A program made the translations under genes and the position numbers. A DNA stretch of 8,527 bases from Bog-756 sp036553725 (GTDB lineage: Bacteria > Actinomycetota > Acidimicrobiia > Acidimicrobiales > RAAP-2), in assembly GCA_036553725.1 (NCBI GenBank), contig DATBOO010000119.1:1-8527 (forward strand). The letters are read 5' to 3'. The notes under the pieces are model-generated. The model was given only the letters and a program-made list of their open reading frames with translations. It was not told where the DNA came from and did not search any database. Shown one piece after another: positions 1-6,829 of this stretch. Numbering within the stretch: the stretch's first letter is position 1; each line of letters opens with the position of its first letter.

Positions 1-167
1 GCCTTCAGGTCCTCGGCGTGGTCGAACCGGCTCCACAGGGCCCGGTCCTCGATGCCGTTGAGCACCGCGAACACCTTGAACGGCGCGGCGATGTGCCGGT
101 CGAGGTAGTCGAGCTGTGGTGCGATCCACTGCGTCGAGCGCCAGTGCACGGTGGCCACGTAGATCAT
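1..167 (-). CDS. Partial conserved protein of EPS loci, function unknown (5' end only)
   Basis: The first 55 codons of a minus-strand gene are visible; the rest lies beyond the left edge. The protein begins MIYVATVHWRSTQWIAPQLD and continues with FKVFAVLNGIEDRALWSRFD and HAEDLK. From memory, this opening (MIYVATVHW, then an F-x-V-x-A-x-LNGI block, then HAE-x-L) resembles a group of uncharacterised proteins in capsule and EPS loci that look like nucleotide-sugar-transferase folds, but no catalytic motif lies in the visible part, so no activity is assigned. The start is the ATG at 167-165; a clear ribosome binding site is lacking, and the choice rests on the familiar-looking N-terminus. It lies 61 bp downstream of the glycosyltransferase on the same strand and is probably cotranscribed with it. 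Confidence 0.62.
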   Translation of the reverse strand, partial: MIYVATVHWRSTQWIAPQLDYLDRHIAAPFKVFAVLNGIEDRALWSRFDHAEDLK

Positions 168-228
168 GGTCCGACCCGGATGCGCTTCACCTCGGGGACG
201 ATACCGGGTCCGCCGCCGGCCCCGGGGC

Positions 229-1452
229 TCACGACGTGGCGGCCACCGACTGGGCCAGGTCGGCGATGCGGGCTTCGAGGACGCCGGTGGCGAATCGGTC
301 GGAGAACAGCGCAGAAGCCTCGGACACTACCGACTTGCGCAGCCCGGGCTCGTGGAGCAGCCGGGCGCAGGCCCCGGCCAGCGCGTCGGTGCTGTCCCCG
401 ATGAGGAGGTGGACACCGTCCACCGCTCCCAGGCCCTCGGCGCCCAGGGTGGTCGACGCCACGGGGATGCGATGGGCGAACGCCTCGAGGATCTTGACCC
501 GGGTTCCGCTGCCGTAGCGGAGGGGAACGACCACGAGGTCGGCCCGCGCCAGCTCGTCGGTGATGTCGGGGACCCGGCCCACGACGGTGACCCTCGGGGG
601 GTCGTGCACTTCCATCAACTCGGGGCGGTGGTCCCCCACCAGCCGGATCTGCGCGTCGGGGACCAGGGCCCGCAATGCCGGTCCGACCTCTTCGGCCAGC
701 CGTCGAGCCGCCTCGATGTTGGGCGGGTAGCTGAGCAGCCCCTGGAAGAGAACGGTGGGAGGCGAACCGACGGCTGTCCGCCCGACCGTGTTCTCGACCG
801 GCCGGTAGCCGTTGGGGACCACTGCCACGTTGGCCACCCCGACGCGGGCAGCGCGCTCGGCATCGAGGTCGCTGCACACGGCGATGGCCGACACCCGCCC
901 GGCGGCGCGCCGGTAGAGGCGCCCCCACCGGCGGATCTCCTCGTGGGCCACGGCGGTGCTGCCCCTCCGGCGGGCCCGCTCGGCCCAGCCGGTCGGCGCC
1001 GGGCGGGGCACGGACAGCCGGGCGACGACCTTCTGATCCTCCAGGTCGTCGAGATCGAGGATGGTGGGGGCGAAGACCGGCTCGCCGGCCAGGACCCACG
1101 GCCGCGGCCCGAAGAACCACACCAGGTCGTACCGGCCGGTCATGGCCCGGGCCAGCGCCCGCTGCACGGCGGACCGGTCCTGCCAGGGCATTTCGACCGG
1201 CATCGAGGGCCGCCGGAGGGTCGCCAGCAGGCCGGCGCCCGATGCCGGCCGGTTGTCGAACCCGACCCGGGTCACCTTGGCCAGTCCCAGCGCCTCGTCG
1301 GGCGGGTCGAAGTCGGTGCGGAATCGGGAGATCACCGAGCACAGTTCGACCTCGCCGCACCGCCTGAGGGCCCGGAGCACCATGGCCAGTCGCATCCGGG
1401 GGCCCCGGTCCTCGGGCCAGGGGTAGTCGCCGGCAACGACCAAGGTTCTCAT
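229..1452 (-). CDS. GT4-family glycosyltransferase (GT-B fold)
   Basis: This 407-residue protein is a cytoplasmic or membrane-associated retaining glycosyltransferase, presumably adding a sugar from a nucleotide-sugar donor to the lipid-linked EPS repeat unit. The N-terminal acceptor domain begins MRTLVVAGDYPWPEDRGPRM and has the DLDDLED patch at residues 133-139. The donor domain follows, with VVPNGY (211-216), FQGLLSYPPN (236-245), RLVGD (270-274), VGRVPD (291-296), VVVPLRYGSGTRVKILEAFA (307-326) and STTLGAEGL (333-341). These resemble the Glyco_trans_1_4 type found in EPS loci, including the 'PEP-CTERM/EpsH1' sugar transferases. The GSGTR loop takes the place of the first Glu of the usual E-x7-E motif, as is common in this subgroup. 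The frame stays open to 1677, but the ATG at 1452 is chosen because GAGGG lies 5 nt upstream and the family start follows it. Sugar specificity cannot be read. Confidence 0.9.
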   Translation of the reverse strand: MRTLVVAGDYPWPEDRGPRMRLAMVLRALRRCGEVELCSVISRFRTDFDPPDEALGLAKVTRVGFDNRPASGAGLLATLRRPSMPVEMPWQDRSAVQRALARAMTGRYDLVWFFGPRPWVLAGEPVFAPTILDLDDLEDQKVVARLSVPRPAPTGWAERARRRGSTAVAHEEIRRWGRLYRRAAGRVSAIAVCSDLDAERAARVGVANVAVVPNGYRPVENTVGRTAVGSPPTVLFQGLLSYPPNIEAARRLAEEVGPALRALVPDAQIRLVGDHRPELMEVHDPPRVTVVGRVPDITDELARADLVVVPLRYGSGTRVKILEAFAHRIPVASTTLGAEGLGAVDGVHLLIGDSTDALAGACARLLHEPGLRKSVVSEASALFSDRFATGVLEARIADLAQSVAATS

Positions 1453-1457
1453 TGACG

Positions 1458-1462
1458 CCCTC
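1458..1462 (-). promoter_or_regulatory. Ribosome binding site deciding the glycosyltransferase start
   Basis: GAGGG on the minus strand ends 5 nt before the ATG at 1452. It supports that start over upstream in-frame starts, which would run into the divergent gene at 1610. Confidence 0.6.
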
Positions 1463-1550
1463 ACGATGGACAGTGACCCCTCGACGGTGCATGATCCGGC
1501 ACAGGCTGCCGGTCCCGGCCCGGGATCCGACGATGGTAGCGGAGTGGGAA

Positions 1551-1573
1551 GAACGGGCCCTTTGGTAGGGTTC
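1551..1573. promoter_or_regulatory. Interrupted dyad in divergent promoter region
   Basis: In the 157-bp gap between the two divergent glycosyltransferase genes, GAAC-N4-CCT-TTGGT-AGG-GTTC forms an interrupted inverted repeat. A TAGGGT hexamer at 1566-1571 fits a TAnnnT -10 pattern for the plus strand, but there is no convincing -35. This could be an operator or a leader hairpin, or chance in GC-rich DNA. Confidence 0.22.
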
Positions 1574-1609
1574 GCTGGCCCGGGTGGCCGGTAGCGGTGG
1601 GGGCCGCCC

Positions 1610-2746
1610 ATGAACGAACGCACAACCGATGCAAAGGGATCGATCGACGTTCCCCTGGTGCTGCATGTGATCCCCACCGCACGGGCCCGGGGCGCCCAGC
1701 GAGAGGCGCGGGCCGTCGCCGACCACCTGGAATCGCCGGGGCGGAGGGCTCATCGGGTGCTCAGCCTGTTCGGCGGGCCGTCCGAGGTGGTGGTGGATGC
1801 CTCACTCGGCCATAGGGAAGGGGACTCAGCCGGTGTCGGATTCGATCCGAGCCTGGTCCTCCGGCTGCGGGCCGCCTTGGCCGCCATGGACCCCGAGGTG
1901 GTGGTGGCCCACGGGAGCGAGCCATTGAAGTACCTGGTCCCGGCCATGCTCGGCCGGCGGCGTCCGTTGGTCTACTACGCCATCGGCACCTACTCCGGGT
2001 CCACGGGTACCCGGCAGCTCCGCCTGTGGAAGCACCTGGCGGCCCGGGCCGACGTGGTGGCCGCCGTCGGCGAGGAGGTGCGCGACGAGTGCATCGACCT
2101 GCTGGACGTGCCGCCAGAGCGGGTGACCCTGGCCCTGAACGGTCGCGACCCGGAGGTCTTCCACCCTTCGGAGGATGGGGCCGGGCCGACTCCCGTGGCC
2201 ATGTTCGTGGGCGCGCTCACCCCGGGGAAATGCCCCGACCACTTCGTCGAGGTCGTGTCCCGGCTGCGGGGCAAGGGGGTCTCCTTCCAGGCCAAGCTGG
2301 TGGGTGGCGGCCCGATGGCTGCCTCGCTGATCGGGCCGGCAGAGGTTGCCGGCATCGAGGTGCTCGGTCCCCGGTCCGATGTCGCCGATCAGATGCGTGC
2401 GGCCTCCGTCCTGGTGTTCCCCAGCCGCCCAGCCGGCGAGGGCATGCCCGGCGTGCTCATCGAAGCGGGGCTGTCGGGGCTCCCGGTGGTGGCCACCGCC
2501 GTTCCCGGCGTGCGCTCGATCGTCAGGGAGGGTGAGACCGGGCTCGTCGTCCCCGTCGACGACGTCCCGGCCATGGTCTCGGCCACCGCCAGGCTGCTCG
2601 TCGACCCCGACCTCCGGGTCGCCATGGGCCGCGCCGCCAGGAAGCACTGCTGCGACCGGTTCAGTCTGGACGCCACGGGCGAGCGATGGATTGCCGTGCT
2701 CCAGCCTCTGCTGGATGCGGGCGTCGGCCGGCGGCGGGCCCGGTGA
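1610..2746 (+). CDS. GT4-family glycosyltransferase (glycogen-synthase-like GT-B)
   Basis: This 378-residue protein is probably a retaining glycosyltransferase acting on the EPS repeat unit at the cytoplasmic face of the membrane. The N-terminal domain has LVLHVIPTARARGAQREARA (17-36), a GT-B opening whose usual GG loop has become RGAQ. The second domain has LALNGRDPEVFHP (174-186), the familiar 'NGvD..F.P' hinge, then VAMFVGALTPGKCPDHFVEV (196-215), LVGGGP (230-235) and LGPRSDV (252-258). The E-x7-E donor motif is complete in GEGMPGVLIEAGLSGLPVVA (276-295), with Glu277 and Glu285. The ATG at 1610 has a G-rich SD-like run at 1596-1603. The protein differs clearly from the other GT4 enzyme in the window, which lacks the first motif Glu, so the two probably form different linkages. 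It is divergent from that gene and 90 bp (or 27 bp) ahead of the sulfotransferase, probably in one operon. Confidence 0.9.
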   Translation: MNERTTDAKGSIDVPLVLHVIPTARARGAQREARAVADHLESPGRRAHRVLSLFGGPSEVVVDASLGHREGDSAGVGFDPSLVLRLRAALAAMDPEVVVAHGSEPLKYLVPAMLGRRRPLVYYAIGTYSGSTGTRQLRLWKHLAARADVVAAVGEEVRDECIDLLDVPPERVTLALNGRDPEVFHPSEDGAGPTPVAMFVGALTPGKCPDHFVEVVSRLRGKGVSFQAKLVGGGPMAASLIGPAEVAGIEVLGPRSDVADQMRAASVLVFPSRPAGEGMPGVLIEAGLSGLPVVATAVPGVRSIVREGETGLVVPVDDVPAMVSATARLLVDPDLRVAMGRAARKHCCDRFSLDATGERWIAVLQPLLDAGVGRRRAR

Positions 2747-2748
2747 AA

Positions 2749-2770
2749 CGCCCGGGGTGTCCCGTGGGCG
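2749..2770 (+). other. Intercistronic hairpin
   Basis: CGCCC (2749-2753) pairs with GGGCG (2766-2770), and GGG (2755-2757) pairs with CCC (2761-2763) around a TGT loop. It lies 2 nt after the glycosyltransferase stop and before the sulfotransferase. There is no T-run, so it is at best a weak terminator or an RNA-stability or processing hairpin. Confidence 0.3.
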
Positions 2771-2836
2771 AGAATGTGGCCCTGCGATTTCCGGACGAGA
2801 GAGGTTCGACCCATTGACGACGACGCGGAGCGACCG

Positions 2837-3712
2837 GTGACAGTACCTCCCGCACCCAAGCGGGGGGCGCCCCCGGCCCTGCACGGCCCCCAGGACCCGC
2901 GCGGCAGGCGCCAGTGGGCGAGCCTGTACGCGTGGTCGCTGCTGGCGGCCCGAAAGAACCCCGACTTCTCGGAGCTGGAGGGCTTCTGCTTCTTCATCGG
3001 ATACGCCCGCAGCGGCCACACGCTGGTCGCCACCCTGCTCAACGCCCACCCCGAGATGGTGATCGCCCACGAGCTCGATGCCGCCAAATTCGTGCGACAC
3101 CGGTTCGGCCGCTCCCAGCTCTTCTCCCTCCTCCTCCAACGGGACCAGCAGTTCGGGGAGAACGGCCGCACCTGGTCCGGGTACGCCTACGAAGTACCCG
3201 ACCAGTTCCAAGGGAAGTTCGAGCGCCTCCGGGTCATCGGCGACAAACGGGCCAGGGCATCCGTGCTGCAGATCGCCCAGCAACCCGATCTGTTGGACCG
3301 CATGCGGCGAGTGGTCAAGGTCCCGATCAGAGTCGTCCATGTGACCCGCAACCCGTTCGACAACATCGCCACCGAAGCCCGCCGCCACAAGATGTCCCTG
3401 TCCGAGGCAACCGCTTGGTATGAGCGGATCTGCAAGTCAGTCCGGGTGGTCCGGCCGCTGCTCGACCCGTCAGAGCTGGTGGATCTGCGCTACGAGGACT
3501 TCGCCGGGGAGCCCGGGCCGTCGCTGGCCGCGCTGTGCGGGTTCCTCGGGGTGCAAGCCGAAGCCTCCTACCTCGAGTCCTGTGCGGGCATCGTCTGGTC
3601 GAGCCCGAATCGGACCCGGGATGCAGTCGTTTGGTCCCCCCCCGAGCGGGCCGGGGTCGAACGGCTGATCGACACCTACGACGTGCTCGGCTCCTACACC
3701 TTCGACAACTGA
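2837..3712 (+). CDS. PAPS-dependent sulfotransferase family protein
   Basis: This protein probably transfers sulfate from PAPS to a hydroxyl, plausibly on the polysaccharide or its lipid-linked precursor given the neighbours. With the GTG start it has 291 residues, normal for the family. The 5'-phosphosulfate-binding loop is FIGYARSGHTLVATLLNAHP at 53-72 (RSGHT where many members have RSGTT), followed by AHELDA. The 3'-phosphate-binding segment is VVHVTRNPFDNIATEARRH at 166-184; it has the R-N-P-x-D core, and Thr179 stands where Ser is common. LVDLRYEDFAGEP (214-226) is the usual 'lryEdl...P' segment. The GTG at 2837 has GGAG 6 nt upstream. An in-frame ATG at 2774 would add 21 unremarkable residues and lacks a good ribosome binding site, but cannot be excluded. 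There is no signal peptide. The substrate is unknown. Confidence 0.85.
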   Translation: MTVPPAPKRGAPPALHGPQDPRGRRQWASLYAWSLLAARKNPDFSELEGFCFFIGYARSGHTLVATLLNAHPEMVIAHELDAAKFVRHRFGRSQLFSLLLQRDQQFGENGRTWSGYAYEVPDQFQGKFERLRVIGDKRARASVLQIAQQPDLLDRMRRVVKVPIRVVHVTRNPFDNIATEARRHKMSLSEATAWYERICKSVRVVRPLLDPSELVDLRYEDFAGEPGPSLAALCGFLGVQAEASYLESCAGIVWSSPNRTRDAVVWSPPERAGVERLIDTYDVLGSYTFDN

Positions 3713-3730
3713 CATCGGGGCGTCGGGCGC

Positions 3731-3760
3731 GACCTGGTCGGCTAGGTCGATCGGTTGACC
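3731..3760. terminator. Small hairpins at convergent gene ends
   Basis: At the convergent ends of the sulfotransferase and the Wzy-like gene, GACCT (3731-3735) pairs with AGGTC (3744-3748) around an 8-nt loop. An overlapping GGTC (3745-3748) can pair with GACC (3757-3760). These could act as a modest bidirectional terminator, but there is no T-run and the second hairpin lies within the Wzy-like coding end. Confidence 0.28.
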
Positions 3761-5076
3761 GGGGCCCCCTGGAGCGCCCGCCGTGCATTGGCGCGCTCGA
3801 CAGCCTGACGCAGCGCCAGCCGGGCCCGTCGCCGCAGCTCCCACTCGTACCGGGGGCGTGCGCCGCGCGGCGCACGCGGGATGCAAAGGAGGACGAACAG
3901 GAAAGGGATCATCATGGTCCGCTCGCGGTCGATCAACCCCAGATTTCCGAGTGCGGCGAACGTGTAGATGAACGTGCCGGTGTAGAACAGGCACAGCATC
4001 ACATACGGACGGGCGAAGGCGGCCCGGGGGACGATCCGCAGATTGCGGAGCGACATGAGGGCCAGCCCCAAGATGACGGTGTTCTCGAGGGCGGCCACCC
4101 TCCCGGCGAACCCGTGGGCGTTGATGGGCAGCGGATTGAACAGCACCTCGTAGATGTCCCGCGGGTAGCTGGCCGGGTTGGACGAATACGGAACATTGCC
4201 GCTGGTCCCCTGGGCGGCGTTGTTGGCGTTGGTGTTCTGGAGGGAGAGTTGGCCGTTGGCTCCGCCGCGGAGGTAGTGGACGGTCAACGAGATCGACAGG
4301 AACAACAGGGCGGCGCAGAAGACCAGGCTGAGCAGTCGTTTGACGCCCCCGAACGTCTTGCGGGTACTGGCCGTCGGGACCATCATGGCGACCACGAACC
4401 CGGCCATGATGAGCAGCAGCTCGTTGGGGCGGACGTATGCGCCGATGAACACACCCGGTGCCACCAGCACGAACCCGCCCCGTTTGCGGGCCAGGAACTT
4501 CGCCGCCCCGAATGAGATCATTCCGAGGGCGAGCATCATCAACGATTCCTTGCTGATGTCCGCCGTCCAGAAAATCAGCGACGGCATGAAGAACAACATC
4601 AACGCATAGCGACGGTGGTCGGCTCGGGCGAAGGTCAGGGTGAACGCCCGGAAGAAGAAGACGGTGCCGATGAACGAGAGCCAGCTGAACACCAGGAAGG
4701 TGGCCAGCTTGTTGACACCGACGACGGCCATGGCCAGTCCCGCGGCGATGCTGACCGAGCCGTCGTTGACGATCTGGCGCACGTTGGCGTTGGCCGTGGT
4801 GAAGTTGAAGTGCCGGAAGTCGGGTGCCAGCTGTGCGCCCGTGTTGACGTAGCGGGTCCAGTCGGAGATGCCGTGGTAGAAGTGGTCGACGACGTAGATC
4901 TGGCCCGGTGCGGCCAGAAGGTGGAGAACGAGGCTGAACGTCAATATCCGGACCAGCCAAGGATTGGCCTCGGCATAGGCCACGCGCTGGATGACGACCC
5001 GGCCCAAACCGAACAGGACGGCCGCCACCAGCAGGGCGACGAACGGCTGGGACGGAACTTGGGCCGCAAGGAGCAT
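3742..5076 (-). CDS. Polytopic membrane protein, putative Wzy-like polysaccharide polymerase
   Basis: This 444-residue integral membrane protein has about 11-12 predicted hydrophobic segments, at roughly 12-30, 41-60, 107-145 (two), 157-193 (two), 203-235 (two), 248-267, 331-345, 355-377 and 387-399. A large, probably extracytoplasmic loop (about 268-330) is rich in Asn, Gln and Ser and ends with IYEVLFNPLPINAHG (309-323). From memory, MPSLIFWTADISKE (164-177), the F-x-PLP-x-x-A loop and DRERTMMIPF (383-392) recall uncharacterised Wzy-like proteins of EPS loci, which join repeat units at the outer face of the membrane. Such proteins diverge strongly, so topology and context carry the call. 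An O-antigen ligase or a GT-C-like enzyme is possible. The last 45 residues are basic and probably cytoplasmic. It starts 21 bp after the Wzz-like gene in the same frame, with no visible ribosome binding site, suggesting translational coupling. Confidence 0.85.
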   Translation of the reverse strand: MLLAAQVPSQPFVALLVAAVLFGLGRVVIQRVAYAEANPWLVRILTFSLVLHLLAAPGQIYVVDHFYHGISDWTRYVNTGAQLAPDFRHFNFTTANANVRQIVNDGSVSIAAGLAMAVVGVNKLATFLVFSWLSFIGTVFFFRAFTLTFARADHRRYALMLFFMPSLIFWTADISKESLMMLALGMISFGAAKFLARKRGGFVLVAPGVFIGAYVRPNELLLIMAGFVVAMMVPTASTRKTFGGVKRLLSLVFCAALLFLSISLTVHYLRGGANGQLSLQNTNANNAAQGTSGNVPYSSNPASYPRDIYEVLFNPLPINAHGFAGRVAALENTVILGLALMSLRNLRIVPRAAFARPYVMLCLFYTGTFIYTFAALGNLGLIDRERTMMIPFLFVLLCIPRAPRGARPRYEWELRRRARLALRQAVERANARRALQGAPVNRST

Positions 5077-5097
5077 GGAGCGGCTACCGGCTTGGGG

Positions 5098-6723
5098 TCA
5101 GGCCTGGGTCCGTGTCGTGGAGCCTGAGGTCGATCCGCCACCGGCGCTGAGGGCGAGAACCGCCTCCTCTCCGCCCGCGGTCTCCGTTTCAGTGACCGAG
5201 GGGGGAGTGAGGGCGGAGTGGCGGATGTCCGCCCGCTCGATGCGGACATTGGTCAACACCACGCCCAGCACAGGTGCTCCCATCCGTCGCAGCAGATCGC
5301 CGGCCCGCCGGGCCTGGTCGAAGGTGGTTACCCGGCACTCGGCCACCACCAGCACCACATCGACCGAATGGACCAGGGCCTCGGCGTGGTGGACCGCCAG
5401 CAGCGGCGGCACCTCCACGATGATCACATCGGACAGGGCGCGGGCGGCGTCGAGGATCGCCGGCCCCCGGGTCACCAGCTCCCCGCTCCTGGAGATGAAG
5501 GGGCTGAGGGGCAGGCGGGACACATGCTCGAGCCTCGAAGGCTGGAGTTGGGCCTCCACGTCCTCGGTCGAGATGTCGCCGTTCACGCTCACCCGGCTGG
5601 AGCCCTTGAGCCTCGCCTCGACCTCCCCGGTGCTGACGACCACCACCCGTTGGCCGGCCTCGGCGTAGATGGCGGCCAAGTTAGCGGCGACGTGGGGCCG
5701 GGTGGGCTCCGATCCGGGCGACACCACCAGGACGACATGACGGTCATGGAGCTCCCTGGCCGGCCCGTCGGCGGTCTTGGTCTGCGGCGGCAACAGGCCC
5801 CCGAGACCCCCGTCCATGCCCATGGCGTACGGGTCGGTGGGCCCGGAGGTCGGGGCCAGGCCTTCCAGCATCACCGACATCCGCAACATGCGGTAGGCCT
5901 CCGCCCCGGGTGAATCGGGTTCTCGAATGACGTCGACCATGGGAGCCAGCGCCGCCGCCGGGCTTGCCCCCAGTACCGCCGTCGGGATCTCCACCACCAC
6001 CGGGAACCCGAAATTGGCCTCCGCCCGGGCCGCGTTCCGAAGGCGCTTGTCGAGGAGCTCCCGAAGCAGCACGATGGCTGCCCCGATGCCTGCCCCGATG
6101 GCCAGGCCCGCCCCCACCCGCACCTTCCGGCTCGCCCCCAGGCTGGCCTTTACCCCCGCGCCCACCTTGGTGGCGTCGAGCGCGGGGTGGAGGACCGTGT
6201 AGCCGGTCGCCACGGTGCCCCCTCCCGACTTGGGATTCTGGGCCTGCTTCTCGGTGGCCTTCTCGGTCATCACGTCGCCGAGCGTCTGGGAGTACTGGTT
6301 GGCCAACAGGACCGCATCCTCGGCGGTGGCCCCGAAGGCGATCAGCTGGACGTTGGTCGGGCTGTTCCGCCTGATCGGCCCGCCCAGACCCGTTCCCTTG
6401 GCCGCGACGGCGCTGGCCACCATGTAGGCGGGCAGGGCATAGGCGGGGATGCTTATGCCCGCGTCGTCCGCCACTTGCTGCAGGGTGGTCGAGGCGTTGG
6501 CCTCGAACAGGATCTGCGCGTTGGTCACCGACCCGTTGAGCGGACTGCCCCCGCCCTGGGGCGGGGTGCCCACGACGGCAACGGCCTCATACGGCAGCGG
6601 TGCCTTGACCCGCTTGGCGTGGGCCACGGGAACGAAGGCGGCGATGATGGCCCCGACGATGGCGAGGCCTACCAACAGCCGCCAGCTACGCCGGAGCGCC
6701 CCCCCATAGTCGATTGGCTCCAT
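5098..6723 (-). CDS. Wzz-type polysaccharide co-polymerase fused to a degenerate tyrosine-kinase (BY-kinase-like) domain
   Basis: This 541-residue protein probably sets polymer chain length with the adjacent Wzy-like protein. TM1 (about 16-33) and TM2 (about 203-221) flank an extracytoplasmic domain, and the cytoplasmic C-terminus has a BY-kinase layout. E275-x2-R278-x2-R281 (AEAYRMLRMS), the BY-kinase oligomerisation motif, is kept. The catalytic motifs are lost: at the Walker A site the sequence is SPGSEPTRPHVAANLA (335-350), with Arg342 in place of the invariant Lys and Pro343 in place of Thr; the Walker A' Asp pair is Ser364 and Gly366 (VVVVSTGE); the Walker B Asp is Glu437 (VIIVEVPP). 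The C-tail has no tyrosine cluster. A Gly/Pro-rich insert of about 35 residues (290-325) precedes the dead P-loop. An in-frame ATG at 6744 exists, but the ATG at 6723 has AGGAG and GGAG upstream. It is the first gene of a two-gene operon. Confidence 0.88.
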   Translation of the reverse strand: MEPIDYGGALRRSWRLLVGLAIVGAIIAAFVPVAHAKRVKAPLPYEAVAVVGTPPQGGGSPLNGSVTNAQILFEANASTTLQQVADDAGISIPAYALPAYMVASAVAAKGTGLGGPIRRNSPTNVQLIAFGATAEDAVLLANQYSQTLGDVMTEKATEKQAQNPKSGGGTVATGYTVLHPALDATKVGAGVKASLGASRKVRVGAGLAIGAGIGAAIVLLRELLDKRLRNAARAEANFGFPVVVEIPTAVLGASPAAALAPMVDVIREPDSPGAEAYRMLRMSVMLEGLAPTSGPTDPYAMGMDGGLGGLLPPQTKTADGPARELHDRHVVLVVSPGSEPTRPHVAANLAAIYAEAGQRVVVVSTGEVEARLKGSSRVSVNGDISTEDVEAQLQPSRLEHVSRLPLSPFISRSGELVTRGPAILDAARALSDVIIVEVPPLLAVHHAEALVHSVDVVLVVAECRVTTFDQARRAGDLLRRMGAPVLGVVLTNVRIERADIRHSALTPPSVTETETAGGEEAVLALSAGGGSTSGSTTRTQA

Positions 6724-6727
6724 TCTT

Positions 6728-6738
6728 CTCCAACTCCT
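6728..6738 (-). promoter_or_regulatory. Ribosome binding site deciding the Wzz-like start
   Basis: On the minus strand AGGAG (6738-6734) and GGAG (6731-6728) lie 10 and 4 nt before the ATG at 6723. The next upstream in-frame ATG (6744) would place both inside the coding region, so 6723 is preferred. Confidence 0.6.
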
Positions 6739-6756
6739 GCCCAAGGTAGGCCAACG

Positions 6757-6784
6757 ATCCTATACCGCCCCTTGTGACTTTGAA
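6757..6784 (-). promoter_or_regulatory. Candidate promoter for the Wzz/Wzy-like operon
   Basis: On the minus strand TTCAAA (6784-6779) and TAGGAT (6762-6757) are separated by 16 nt, each matching the sigma-70 consensus at 4 of 6 positions. A start near 6750 would give a leader of about 27 nt. The -35 sits inside a dyad, TGTGA (6773-6777) and TCAC (6787-6790), read on the plus strand, which could be an operator; its 9-nt spacing differs from a CRP site. Confidence 0.35.
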
Positions 6785-6829
6785 CATCACCGACACGGTC
6801 GGGTGCCCGGAAAGTCGGTCGCCGGAGAT

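Noticed and set aside
1453..1677. 75-residue N-terminal extension of the first glycosyltransferase
   Set aside because: It would overlap the divergent gene at 1610, lacks a ribosome binding site and adds residues unlike the family; the ATG at 1452 has GAGGG upstream.
164..1753. Long open frames overlapping the first glycosyltransferase: a 529-codon minus-strand frame out of register with the gene and a 429-codon plus-strand frame opposite it
   Set aside because: Their translations are Arg/Pro/Gly-rich without domains, while the overlapping frame encodes clear GT4 motifs. They are by-products of GC-rich codon usage.
2774..2836. ATG at 2774 as the sulfotransferase start
   Set aside because: Not fully excluded, but it has no good SD, and the extra 21 residues precede an already complete domain; GTG 2837 has GGAG at 6 nt.
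1826..4960. Long minus-strand frames at 1826-3388 and 3470-4960
   Set aside because: Low-complexity His/Arg/Pro/Gly-rich translations overlying genes with strong family motifs or clear membrane topology.
5218..5913. Plus-strand frame opposite the Wzz-like gene
   Set aside because: The Wzz-like frame has coherent membrane segments and BY-kinase layout; this one is rich in His/Gly/Arg and has no recognisable motif.
6773..6790. Canonical CRP site
   Set aside because: Half sites are 9 nt apart rather than the 6 nt needed.
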